This document shows positions 28,392-37,288 of a stretch of DNA of 64,000 nucleotides, piece after piece. The stretch spans positions 1 through 64,000 of the forward strand of contig JAGKSW010000033.1 of assembly GCA_018993265.1 (NCBI GenBank), written 5' to 3'. This DNA comes from Nostoc sp. TH1S01. GTDB taxonomy: Bacteria > Cyanobacteriota > Cyanobacteriia > Cyanobacteriales > Nostocaceae. The translations under genes and the position numbers were made by a program. Under the pieces are notes generated by a model. That model was given only the letters and a program-made list of their open reading frames with translations, was not told the origin of the DNA and searched no databases. How positions within the stretch are numbered: the first letter of the stretch is position 1; each line of letters begins with the position of its first letter.

Positions 28392-30677
28392 GTGCGTCAT
28401 CGTCTCCACGATGATATTCAAAGTTCGCATGGTGTAATGCCTTTATGGGGAATAGACCGTTTGGTTTCTTTGGGCGATTTATTTGTAGATGTGAATATCC
28501 TGGAGTCACTCAGCAGTAACCACAGGTCGGAATTGGGTGATTTATGGCAGGATTTTGCAAAGGGGAATTTTAGCGATCGCAGTTTAGAACGAATTGGTTT
28601 AGGTAGACAACAGCAACGCATATCAGGGTTAGCTGCGCTGGAACGGAATACAAATTTGATGGTAGTGGGTAAACCTGGTTCGGGGAAAACGACGTATTTG
28701 CAAAGAATCGTCACCGAATGTAATGATGGCAAACTACAACCACAGCAAATTCCTGTATTGATTAAACTGCGGTATTTTGTAGACGATGGAAATAAGTATG
28801 GATATAACTTAGAGCTGTTTTTGGCACAGCTTTGGCGGTTGAGTAATGCAGACGTAGAATTGATCCTCAATCAAGGACGAGCCTTGGTATTGCTGGATGG
28901 CTTGGATGAAGTGACAGGGGAAGCAGGAAAGCAAATCGCCAAAGAAATTAAGCGTTTCGCCCGTGTTTATCCGCAGTTGCAAGTGGTAGTGACTTGTCGG
29001 ACGCAAACCCTACCAGATTTATTCGATTGGAAATCACAGCACTTCACCTGTGTAGAAGTAGCTGATTTTAATGAGGAGCAGGTAAGAGCATTTGCAGCGC
29101 ATTGGTTTAGTACTGTGTATGCAGATGCAGAGGAGGGGAAAAAACAAGCGCGAGAATTTTTAGAACAGTTGTTTCTAGGGGAAAATAAGACAATTCGAGA
29201 ACTTGCGATTACGCCAATTTTGCTAAGTTTGACTTGTGCAGTCTTCCAGCAAACAAAGAAATTTTACTCCAAGCGTTCCAAGTTATATGAAGAAGGGTTG
29301 GAATTACTCTTGGAAAAGTGGGATCAATCGCGCTCAATTGAGAGGAATGAGATTTATCGAGATTTATCTGTAAAACGTAAGTTGGAGCTTTTAAGCTTTT
29401 TAGCAGTGAAGAAGTTTGTGCAGCAACAGTATGTATTGTTTGAGCAGGAGGAGTTAGAAGGGTATATCGGAGAATTTTTGGGAATTGAACAAAGGGAAAG
29501 TCGAGGGGTTTTAAAAGCAATTGAGTCTCAGCATGGCTTGTTGATTGAACGAGCGTATAAGGTTTGGTCATTTTCACACCTAACTTTTCAAGAATACCTT
29601 GTTTCAGAAGTGTTGGCTCGGAACTATGAACCTGTCAATTTAACTAATCAAAAAATACAAGATAATATCTCACAGTATATAACTGAAAAGCATTGGAGAG
29701 AGGTTTGTTTGATGACTGTAGAGAAGTTAGAAGATCCATTCAACTTTCTCATAGATATACAAACCAAGACTAATGAATTTCTTAAATCAGATGAAGATAT
29801 ACAAAGCTACATGAAATGGGTTTATGACAAATCTAATTCTATCGGGATGCCTGATATATTGGCAGCGTTAAGGGCATTTTATTTTGCCTTTTCAACAACA
29901 TATGAATGTGTTGGTGCAAAAGATGAAAATTATGAATTAGCAATGATATATGGCGGACTGCCCTACAAGCCATTTTCATGGTCTTCTAGAGATTTATACT
30001 ATTCTTCAGAATTCAATTTTTTCACTATGAAATCATCTATCTCTTTTGGTCTTTCACTATATCTTGGCTTGAATCTAGGTGTTGGGGCTGGTAGCATAGA
30101 TAGTATTTCAATAGATAGGATTTCAAATTTGATAAAATATCCATCTAAAAATGAGATGCAGAAAATGAAAATTGATTTTTGTGCAAAAGTTGTTATGGAT
30201 ATAGCTGAAAACTTCTCTAAAGGTAAAGTTTTTGGCAACGAGGACTCATACAATGCTGTAGAAAGTTTTCATTTTTACTTAAAATATATAATTCAAAGAA
30301 TATATGAGCTTGATTCTAATTCGCAAACTGCCGAATTGATAAGAATTAATGATCAGATTCCAGAAAGAAAATTTAGCTTCAACAGATTGGAAGCAGATAA
30401 TAACGAAAAATCATTAAATAATTTTTGGCGAGAAAATGGCAAGAGTGTGCTTGAAAAACTACGAGAAGTATTTATTAAGAGTCGTCAGATTGGATATGAT
30501 TGGCAATTTAGTGATATCCAAAAAGAAAAACTTGAAGAATACTATTCCTTAAATAAACTTCTTTTAGATTGCTTAAGTCAAAGTGAGATTGACTTAGATA
30601 AGAAAAAGACTATTGAGGCAGAGCTTTTACTGCCGAATACTGAAATTGAAAAACGTAAACGTGAAACAGCCGAGTAA
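28392..30677 (+). CDS. NACHT-family NTPase (NLR-like) following CHAT
   Basis: 761 residues from the GTG at 28392; the frame is open further upstream through the A9 run, so the start is uncertain and fusion to CHAT is possible (about 976 residues in total). NACHT motifs: Walker A GKPGSGKT (residues 93-100), Walker B LVLLDGLDEV (about 165-174) and the late helical motif FSHLTFQEYLVSEVL typical of cyanobacterial NACHT ATPases. The C-terminal 300 residues are helical, charged and unrecognised, with lower GC than the NTPase part, and would be the sensor region. By analogy with bacterial NACHT defence proteins it may detect phage or stress signals and activate CHAT. No neighbouring gene clarifies the trigger. 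Confidence 0.85.
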   Translation: MRHRLHDDIQSSHGVMPLWGIDRLVSLGDLFVDVNILESLSSNHRSELGDLWQDFAKGNFSDRSLERIGLGRQQQRISGLAALERNTNLMVVGKPGSGKTTYLQRIVTECNDGKLQPQQIPVLIKLRYFVDDGNKYGYNLELFLAQLWRLSNADVELILNQGRALVLLDGLDEVTGEAGKQIAKEIKRFARVYPQLQVVVTCRTQTLPDLFDWKSQHFTCVEVADFNEEQVRAFAAHWFSTVYADAEEGKKQAREFLEQLFLGENKTIRELAITPILLSLTCAVFQQTKKFYSKRSKLYEEGLELLLEKWDQSRSIERNEIYRDLSVKRKLELLSFLAVKKFVQQQYVLFEQEELEGYIGEFLGIEQRESRGVLKAIESQHGLLIERAYKVWSFSHLTFQEYLVSEVLARNYEPVNLTNQKIQDNISQYITEKHWREVCLMTVEKLEDPFNFLIDIQTKTNEFLKSDEDIQSYMKWVYDKSNSIGMPDILAALRAFYFAFSTTYECVGAKDENYELAMIYGGLPYKPFSWSSRDLYYSSEFNFFTMKSSISFGLSLYLGLNLGVGAGSIDSISIDRISNLIKYPSKNEMQKMKIDFCAKVVMDIAENFSKGKVFGNEDSYNAVESFHFYLKYIIQRIYELDSNSQTAELIRINDQIPERKFSFNRLEADNNEKSLNNFWRENGKSVLEKLREVFIKSRQIGYDWQFSDIQKEKLEEYYSLNKLLLDCLSQSEIDLDKKKTIEAELLLPNTEIEKRKRETAE

Positions 30678-30695
30678 AATATGTTATAGCAAAGA

Positions 30696-31122
30696 CTAAG
30701 TTATAGTCCAATCCTCAAGAGATAAATCAGGTATTTTGCTAAAATCTTTGTGATTACGTGTAACTACAATCGCATTGTTAGCCAGAGCGATCGCAGCTAT
30801 TCTTAAATCTTGTGTGCCTATGTTAATTTTTTGCACAACGTAAATTTTGGTAGCAAGTGAATGCTGCGTTATCAAACTCCAACAAATTCATCTGGCAAAA
30901 GTAAATCTGAGTTATTCATAAATTCCGATGAGCAATTGCTAACAATTCTGGTTTAGTAGCACATTTATTGATAGTGGCTAGTCTACCTCTCAATTGTTCT
31001 TCAAGGGTAACAGTTGTCACAAATATATTAGTACTACCAACAGCTTGAGTGCGTTTTAGAATTTGAGCATTACCATGCTGAGAAAGAGTAACATGATCAG
31101 TATCAAGGATATATCGGCTCAA
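30696..31122 (-). pseudogene. Disrupted VapC-type PIN toxin
   Basis: The N-terminal part (31122-30916, MSRYILDTDHVTLSQHGN) has the first PIN aspartates but stops at a TGA. The same frame then continues as MNLLEFDNAAFTCYQNLR, after which a one-base frameshift near 30845 leads to the C-terminal part INIGTQDLRIAAIALANNAI, including VVTRNHKDFSKIPDL, ending with TAG at 30696. Read across both lesions it is a full-length VapC of about 140 residues. One nonsense and one frameshift mutation make it inactive. The paired antitoxin gene immediately upstream is intact. Confidence 0.8.
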
Positions 31123-31508
31123 GCTGACTGCTTCTCCTCTAAGGAAGCATTATAAGCAGCGATTTCTGCATCTAATTCCTGTCGATATGCAGCCATATTT
31201 TCGACAAAATCATCAAAAAGCGGATCATCTTGGAAAACACCTGCAAACTTTACCCAAGGGTTGGATTCTGCTGATGGAATTTCCTCTGATGTTCTCATCT
31301 TTTTCGAGATCATATCTGTAATTCGTGCTTGCAGGGCTGGATCTGATACTTCAGCCGCAATCTCTCTCAAAAAAGCGAGATATTCCTCTGATAACAATTT
31401 CTGTTTTTCTTCTGATTGCATAGTATTGAAAATTGAAGACTTAAGAATTTCAAGAACTGTATCTCCGTCATTGCTAATTCTAATATCTCCTAGAAGAAAA
31501 AACTTCAC
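31119..31508 (-). CDS. Putative antitoxin-position protein upstream of VapC remnant
   Basis: 129 residues (possibly 100 if it starts at the internal Met at 31421, MQSEEKQKLLSEEYLAFL). Acidic and helical, ending with a coiled-coil-like AAYRQELDAEIAAYNAS. It overlaps the VapC pseudogene start by ATGA, the usual antitoxin-toxin arrangement, but I do not recognise a DNA-binding domain. It may have lost its partner's constraint. A MITE lies just upstream (31519-31634). Confidence 0.6.
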   Translation of the reverse strand: MKFFLLGDIRISNDGDTVLEILKSSIFNTMQSEEKQKLLSEEYLAFLREIAAEVSDPALQARITDMISKKMRTSEEIPSAESNPWVKFAGVFQDDPLFDDFVENMAAYRQELDAEIAAYNASLEEKQSA

Positions 31509-31518
31509 AGCAATACTA

Positions 31519-31634
31519 TATAGCGTTTCATGATATGCTGAAGTAAAAATTTATCTGCGTTTATCTGCCTTCATCCTCTTCAATCGGCGGTTAAATTTAT
31601 TTGGCTATACTTCACCAGTGTCGGAATAGCTATA
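31519..31634. repeat. 116-bp MITE, copy B
   Basis: TATAGCGTTTCATGATATGC at the left, inverse GTCGGAATAGCTATA at the right, GAAGTA/TACTTC within the arms. Exactly as long as the element at 25175-25290 and, reverse-complemented, shares its TTAACCGC-GATGAA-GCGGATGA-like core. Opposite orientation to copy A. Confidence 0.75.
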
Positions 31635-31684
31635 ATTTTAATTGATTATCAGCCTCATCTGTCATACCCTGGACTTTTAAAACC

Positions 31685-32242
31685 CTAATCCCTCGCCTCT
31701 AGCCCCTCTTCCTCTCTTCGTTCCTCTTCTAATAGCAAATATGATGTTTGCATAACAAATGGTAATTCAGCACCGATCAGACCTCGTTGAATGCGTTCTG
31801 ATGTTTCACTAAACACTACAAACAACGGATATATAGTATTCGCTCCTTCACTTAATATATGACTATGGCGAGGCGGCATTAACCATTCATAGTCTTGATC
31901 TAAGAAAATTTGGGTTTGTCGCCAGCGTCCCAACAAATCAGAAAAGTCTTCATGGGGACGGTGAATAAATATTAAAATTTCAGATCCAGTTTTAATTTTC
32001 CATTCTGGATCGCACATTAAAATTGCCACATCACAGGGTAGACAAGTTGCCTGGGTAACCTCGGAAACAGTTTTACGCAGACGAACAATAGGTAGAGGAA
32101 TAGTAATTACGCTTTCATCTGGGCGACGCAAACTAGGAATCATTTCTAGGTATGGTCGGTGTTGTTTGAGGAGAGCGATCGCAGCTTGATGATTGCTATA
32201 CTCTGCCAAGCTGGCTTCATAATGAGATTTCTGCACAGGCAT
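31685..32242 (-). CDS. Hypothetical protein with repeat-derived C-terminus
   Basis: 185 residues, no membrane segment or signal. I do not recognise the family. The middle has alternating hydrophobic strands (VITIPLPIVRLRK, CDVAILMCDPEWKIKTGSEILIFIHRP) and one CLPC motif. The last 14 residues or so (EEERREEEGLEARD) and the stop codon are encoded by a degenerate heptamer tract (CTAGAGGC-type), so the original C-terminus may have been replaced. It starts directly after another heptamer-rich spacer. Confidence 0.55.
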   Translation of the reverse strand: MPVQKSHYEASLAEYSNHQAAIALLKQHRPYLEMIPSLRRPDESVITIPLPIVRLRKTVSEVTQATCLPCDVAILMCDPEWKIKTGSEILIFIHRPHEDFSDLLGRWRQTQIFLDQDYEWLMPPRHSHILSEGANTIYPLFVVFSETSERIQRGLIGAELPFVMQTSYLLLEEERREEEGLEARD

Positions 32243-32252
32243 AATTTTATAA

Positions 32253-32330
32253 AGTATGAAGTATGAAGTGTGAAGTGTGAAGGATGAAATTTAAGTATTC
32301 AGAATACAGAATACAGAAGTCAGAAGTGAC
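32253..32330. repeat. Heptamer-type tandem repeats (GTATGAA and variants)
   Basis: AAGTATGAAGTATGAAGTGT GAAGTGTGAAGGATGAA followed by TCAGAATACAGAATACAGAA. The same GTATGAA heptamer recurs near 40382-40405 and 62960-62985. Confidence 0.8.
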
Positions 32331-32459
32331 CACAGTTTGATTACTAATAGTTCTGGACTATTAGAATCTCTGTCTAGCAAAACCTTGATTTATTAATCCC
32401 ACGGTAATTCTTACTTCTGACTCCTGAATTCTTACGATAAAACTTCATCCTTTCGCCTT

Positions 32460-33683
32460 TTATCCCAGCTTTTCAAATACCTTGAATAAGGGCAAATACA
32501 TCGACATCAAAATAGTACCAACCATACTTCCTAAAACCAAAATCATGATTGGTTCAAGAACACTAGTTAGGGCTTTTACTGCTTGCTCAACTTCATCTTC
32601 ATAGAAGTCGGCAACTTTCATTAACATTCCATCTAATTCTCCAGTTTCTTCACCAATACTAATCATTTGGATTGACATTGCCGGAAAGACATTCGCTTTT
32701 TGGAGAGCAAGACTAATCATCCCGCCTTGCTGAACTTCTAAACGGGCAGCATCTATGGCATTAGCAATAACTTGATTTCCTGATGTATCTCGGACAATTT
32801 CTAAGGAAGTCAAAATCGGCACACCGGAACGAGTCAAAGATCCAAAAGTCCGACTAAATCTAGCTACGGCAGATTTTTGAATCAAATCACCAAATAAAGG
32901 CATTTTTAGAGATAAGCGATCGATAGTTTCTCTACCGATACGAGTTTTGTAGTATTGTGCATACGCAAATTTAAATCCAACAAAAGCACCAACGATGAAA
33001 AAAGATTTCCAACTTCTTAAAATCTCACTACATGTCATCAAAAATTGCGTTAAAGGAGGTAATTCTGTACCTATTTCTATGAATATTTTGGCAAAAATCG
33101 GTAAGAGAAAAACTGTCATCCCGACAAAGATACTAACAGCTATAAAACCCACCACCGTTGGATAAGCTAGTGCTGATTTAATTTGGTTTTGTAATCTAGC
33201 TACATCTTCTAGTAATTTCGCCAAGCGATTTAGTACTTCATCTAAAACACCCCCAACTTCACCGGCTTGAATCATACTGACATACAAACCATCAAAACAG
33301 TCAGGATGCTTACGCATGGCATCGGAAAGATTCACACCGCTTTGCACATCATTACTAATATCAATCAGTGCTTGTTTCATTTTAGGATTGGTACACTGCT
33401 CGGCTAGTACCCCCAATCCTCTAACAATTGCTACGCCAGCATTCACTAAGGTAGCAAGTTGTCGAGAAAAAACAGCTTTGTCTTTAATCGGAACTTTAAC
33501 AAATGAATTCTGAAATTTTTTAAAGTCAAAGCTGAGTTGCAAGCCTTGAGATTGTTTAAGTTCTTGTACTACAAAACCTTTGTCTCTCAGATTAGTACGA
33601 GCTTCAGCTAAAGATTCAGCAACAATTTTTTCAGTTCGAGATTTGCCTTGAGAATCTCGAATGCGGGCAATGAATGTTGGCAT
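32460..33683 (-). CDS. pilC: Type IV pilus inner-membrane platform protein PilC
   Basis: 407 residues. Two repeated T2SSF domains (about 75-195 and 275-400), each with the VPIKDKAVFSRQLATLVNAG / SAVARFSRTFGSLTRSGVPI pattern and GEVGG or GEETG turns, and three membrane helices (TVVGFIAVSIFVGMTVFLL; FIVGAFVGFKF; PIMILVLGSMVGTILMSMY). PilC anchors the pilus motor and couples PilB/PilT to pilin assembly. Last gene of a pilB-pilT-pilC cluster, 103 bases after pilT, so likely co-transcribed. Length is standard. Confidence 0.95.
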   Translation of the reverse strand: MPTFIARIRDSQGKSRTEKIVAESLAEARTNLRDKGFVVQELKQSQGLQLSFDFKKFQNSFVKVPIKDKAVFSRQLATLVNAGVAIVRGLGVLAEQCTNPKMKQALIDISNDVQSGVNLSDAMRKHPDCFDGLYVSMIQAGEVGGVLDEVLNRLAKLLEDVARLQNQIKSALAYPTVVGFIAVSIFVGMTVFLLPIFAKIFIEIGTELPPLTQFLMTCSEILRSWKSFFIVGAFVGFKFAYAQYYKTRIGRETIDRLSLKMPLFGDLIQKSAVARFSRTFGSLTRSGVPILTSLEIVRDTSGNQVIANAIDAARLEVQQGGMISLALQKANVFPAMSIQMISIGEETGELDGMLMKVADFYEDEVEQAVKALTSVLEPIMILVLGSMVGTILMSMYLPLFKVFEKLG

Positions 33684-33786
33684 AGATATATAAATTCAAA
33701 ATTTTAAATTTTGTCAATAAGCAATTATTAATAGCCAATAATTATATTGACTATTAATTACTGCTTTTCTAAGTCCAAATGAAATT

Positions 33787-34905
33787 TTAGTGAGCCTTAG
33801 CTGCACCGGGTTTTGCTCCTGCTGGCGGTGTTGATGCACCAATCAGACGTTGAATTTCATCTGGCTTGGAAGTTTTAGACATTGCCGCTTCAAAAGAAAT
33901 CGTTCCAGCTTTGTAGTAATCAGCTAAAACTTTCTCTAGAGTTTGCATTCCTAATTTGCCACCTGTCTGAATTGCTGAGTAAATCTGGGAAGTTTTGCCT
34001 TCTCGAATCAAGTTAGAAATAGCCGGAGTCACAATCAAAATTTCTTGAGCCATAACTCGACCATACTCCCCTGGTTTCGGGTTTTTCTTCGGTACTAAGG
34101 TTTGGCTAAATACGGCGACGAGGGAGTTAGATAACTGTACCCGTACCTGAGTTTGTCTTTCATGAGGGAAAACGTCGATAATCCGGTCAACAGTTTGGGC
34201 TGCGGAACTAGTGTGTAGTGTGCCGAATACCAAGTGACCTGTTTCTGCGGCGGAGATTGCCAAAGAAATTGTTTCTAAATCCCGCATTTCCCCCACCAGC
34301 ATAATGTCTGGATCTTCCCGGAGGGCGGCTTTTAAGGCATTCGCAAAGCTCTTTGTATCTTCGCCCAATTGTCGTTGGTGAACTAAGCTTTTAATTGGCT
34401 CGTAAACGAATTCAATTGGGTCTTCTACCGTTAAAATATGTTCTGCTTTAGTACGATTAATCAAGTCAATGATGGCGGCGAGAGTTGTTGTTTTGCCAGA
34501 ACCTGTAGGGCCTGTCACCAAAATTAGGCCTCTAGGCTTCTCCGCCATTTCCCGCACAACATCTGGTAGACCCAATTTTTCAAAGTTAGGAATTTTGGAA
34601 CTTAACGCCCGTAAACAAGCTGCATAAGAGCCGCGTTCTTTGTAAACGTTTACCCGAAAACGTGCCAAACCCTTCACGCCATAAGAACAATCTAACTCCC
34701 AGGTTTGTTCTAGAGTTTTACGCTGGGTATTGTTGAGCATACTAAAGATTAATCTTTGGCATTGATCATTAGTCAAGACTTGATCGCCGATAGGTGTAAG
34801 TTTGCCACTTATGCGGAAGTAAGGGGGCAAACCCGCAGATAAGTGCATATCCGAACCACCCATTTCAATCATTTGTTCCATCAAGTCTTCAATCATCATT
34901 TCCAT
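33787..34905 (-). CDS. pilT: Pilus retraction ATPase PilT
   Basis: 372 residues. Hexameric cytosolic ATPase that depolymerises the pilus and drives twitching/hormogonium motility. Seen: Walker A GPTGSGKTT, Asp box / Walker B REDPDIMLVGEMRDLETI, His box TGHLVFGTLHTSSA, and the PilT-specific AIRIEGG-like region replaced by LIREGKTSQIYSAIQTGG. N-terminal MEMMIEDLMEQMIEMGGSD MHLS matches family starts. Between pilB (73 bases) and pilC. Confidence 0.96.
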   Translation of the reverse strand: MEMMIEDLMEQMIEMGGSDMHLSAGLPPYFRISGKLTPIGDQVLTNDQCQRLIFSMLNNTQRKTLEQTWELDCSYGVKGLARFRVNVYKERGSYAACLRALSSKIPNFEKLGLPDVVREMAEKPRGLILVTGPTGSGKTTTLAAIIDLINRTKAEHILTVEDPIEFVYEPIKSLVHQRQLGEDTKSFANALKAALREDPDIMLVGEMRDLETISLAISAAETGHLVFGTLHTSSAAQTVDRIIDVFPHERQTQVRVQLSNSLVAVFSQTLVPKKNPKPGEYGRVMAQEILIVTPAISNLIREGKTSQIYSAIQTGGKLGMQTLEKVLADYYKAGTISFEAAMSKTSKPDEIQRLIGASTPPAGAKPGAAKAH

Positions 34906-34978
34906 AGTTCTGCTTCCTTTGTGTCAGTTGTTATTTGTCATTTGTGTTTACTAATGACTATTGGTAATTGACCAATCA

Positions 34979-36991
34979 TTAATCTTGAAATCTGGGTGTC
35001 ATACAGTAGGGACAATCCAGCCATTCTGGTTGTAGTTCAGCACTACAAGTTCGACAGGTCAGACCTGTCTTACGTTTGGCTTTTAATTCTGCTTCTAAGC
35101 CTGTATCGGTAAATGTCACCCGATCAACTTCTTCTAAGGTGGTGGCTCCTTGACGCACTAAATCTAAGCTGTAGGCCAATAGGGTTTTCATCCCTTCTTC
35201 TACAGCCACTTCTTTGATGCGTTCTGTAGGTGCTTCTTTGTTAATCAAGGTTTGGAGATTTTCGGTGACGCGCATCACTTCATACACACCACAGCGTCCT
35301 TTGTAACCAACGCCATTACAAGTTGGGCAAAGATGATTTTTGGCTTTGGCATCGGCTAAGGCTTCAGCTGTCAAAGTATTCGCTTTATAGAAGATAAGTT
35401 CTACCTCTTGGGAAGCAGATAGACCATAGCGAGCTAGTTCTTCGGGTGTAGGGGTGTAGGGAATGCGACAGTCAGAACAGACGCGCCGCACCAAGCGTTG
35501 TGCTAACACACCAATTAAGGAACTAGAAACCATGAATGGTTCAATGCCCATTTCACCTAGACGAGCGATCGCACCAGGAGCATCGTTAGTGTGTAGAGTA
35601 GTTAATACTAAGTGACCTGTTAACGCCGCCTCAATCGCCGTTTTAGCAGTTTCTTTATCCCGTGTTTCCCCCACTAGCAACACATCGGGGTCTTGGCGCA
35701 AAAAAGCCCGCAGTGCTGTAGCAAAATCCAATCCTTTTTCTCGAATTACTTGTACTTGGGTAATCCCCGGCAAACTATACTCAATGGGGTCTTCAACTGT
35801 ACTGATATTAATTCCCGGTGAGTTCTTTTCTGCCAATGCTGAGTACAAGGAAGTGGTTTTACCAGAACCCGTTGGCCCAGTCACCAAAATCAGACCAAAG
35901 GGACGACTCACCATTTCCTGAACAATACTTAAGGTTTCAGGATCAGTGATTAACTTATTTAATCCCAATTGGGTAGAAGAGTTATCCAAAATCCGCAGTA
36001 CAACTTTTTCCCCATAGCGACTGGGTAAGGTATTCACCCGGAAGTCTACCTTTCTACCTTCAAACATCCGGCGAATGCGTCCGTCTTGAGGTACACGCCG
36101 TTCAGCAATATCCAAGCTGGCGATAATTTTAAATCGGGCGGTGACAGCCGGAATAATTTTTTTCGGTAAAGGATCGAAAGCTTCACGCAATACACCATCC
36201 TTACGAAAACGAACACGGAGGTTTTCTTCTTGTGGCTCGACGTGTATATCCGAAACCTTCTCGTGCAATGCTTTAGCCAGAATCCGGTTCACCAAGTTGA
36301 TGACCGGAGCATCTTCTGCTCCTTTCATTGCTGATCCCAAGTCAGCTTCCATCTCGTCAGGAGCATCATCTAAGTCGAGATTGCCGAGATTTTCTAAATC
36401 TTGATTGATATCTGTAAACTTTTCTTGTTCCAGATGCTTTTGCTTAATCGCTAAATCATCCAAATATTGGTTTATTAGCTGCTGGTAATCTTCCTGAGTG
36501 ATTACCATACGCTGCAATGCCAAACCTTGCGGGCGCAAGATGCGATTTAGATCATCAGAAGCTTCTAAGTTATCTGGATCGACCATTGCCACTAAAACAC
36601 TGGGTGGGTTTTGGTCTTCATTTTTTGATAGGGGTACTAAGCGATGGCGACGACAAACATCCACCGGGATGAGTGTTTCAATGAGGCTCCCGACATTTGT
36701 ATTGCCAATAGTGTTGATCTCTGGATCAAGGGATTCAACACCGTATAGTATTTTAAGTTCAAATAATTGTTGTTTTTTATACTGTCTGAGAAATTCAGGT
36801 GATAGTTGCCGCCCAGTGATCGACTCCAGCACTTCCGTCAGGGGCCTGCCAGATTTGCGGCTTTCAATCAGCGCCTGTCTCATCTGTTCGCTATTAACAT
36901 AGCCAGATTGCACTAGCTTACTGCCAAATGGCGAAAACTCTGTTCTGGTAGTGAGAGCGGTACTGCGCCGTTGCGGTGACGATTGAGTCAT
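34979..36991 (-). CDS. pilB: Pilus extension ATPase PilB with extra C-terminal zinc ribbon
   Basis: 670 residues. N-terminal T2SSE_N (MshEN-type) domain to about 180, N2-like region, then the ATPase: Walker A GPTGSGKTTSLYSAL, DPDVLLVGETRDKETA and LTTLHTNDAPGA. The usual tetracysteine insert is present (CSDC ... CPTCNGVGYKGRCG). Unusually relative to proteobacterial PilB, a second CxxC pair ends the protein (TCRTCSAELQPEWLDCPYC), looking like a small zinc ribbon. It powers pilin polymerisation. First gene of the minus-strand pil cluster; divergent from grpE. Confidence 0.95.
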   Translation of the reverse strand: MTQSSPQRRSTALTTRTEFSPFGSKLVQSGYVNSEQMRQALIESRKSGRPLTEVLESITGRQLSPEFLRQYKKQQLFELKILYGVESLDPEINTIGNTNVGSLIETLIPVDVCRRHRLVPLSKNEDQNPPSVLVAMVDPDNLEASDDLNRILRPQGLALQRMVITQEDYQQLINQYLDDLAIKQKHLEQEKFTDINQDLENLGNLDLDDAPDEMEADLGSAMKGAEDAPVINLVNRILAKALHEKVSDIHVEPQEENLRVRFRKDGVLREAFDPLPKKIIPAVTARFKIIASLDIAERRVPQDGRIRRMFEGRKVDFRVNTLPSRYGEKVVLRILDNSSTQLGLNKLITDPETLSIVQEMVSRPFGLILVTGPTGSGKTTSLYSALAEKNSPGINISTVEDPIEYSLPGITQVQVIREKGLDFATALRAFLRQDPDVLLVGETRDKETAKTAIEAALTGHLVLTTLHTNDAPGAIARLGEMGIEPFMVSSSLIGVLAQRLVRRVCSDCRIPYTPTPEELARYGLSASQEVELIFYKANTLTAEALADAKAKNHLCPTCNGVGYKGRCGVYEVMRVTENLQTLINKEAPTERIKEVAVEEGMKTLLAYSLDLVRQGATTLEEVDRVTFTDTGLEAELKAKRKTGLTCRTCSAELQPEWLDCPYCMTPRFQD

Positions 36992-37288
36992 AGGTGAGCT
37001 ATTAGTAGGGGAAAACCTCTGCTTAGAGTATTCCCAAGCTACGGCACAGAATTTTCATTTAAACTTAATAAAATTTTTAGTGAAGTCTGAAGTATAAATT
37101 TCAGATTTCAGACTTCATACTTCATAATTCATCCTTGTTCGTTCGGGTTCCCGTCCTTTGAGGATATACGCTAATATGTTCACCATTTGTCACAATAAGA
37201 TGACGGTGACATCATTTCCAGAACAATGTTGGCAATAAAATCTACCCCTGCGGTGATTTATTGTTCGCAAGAGTATCTGGAATAGACA

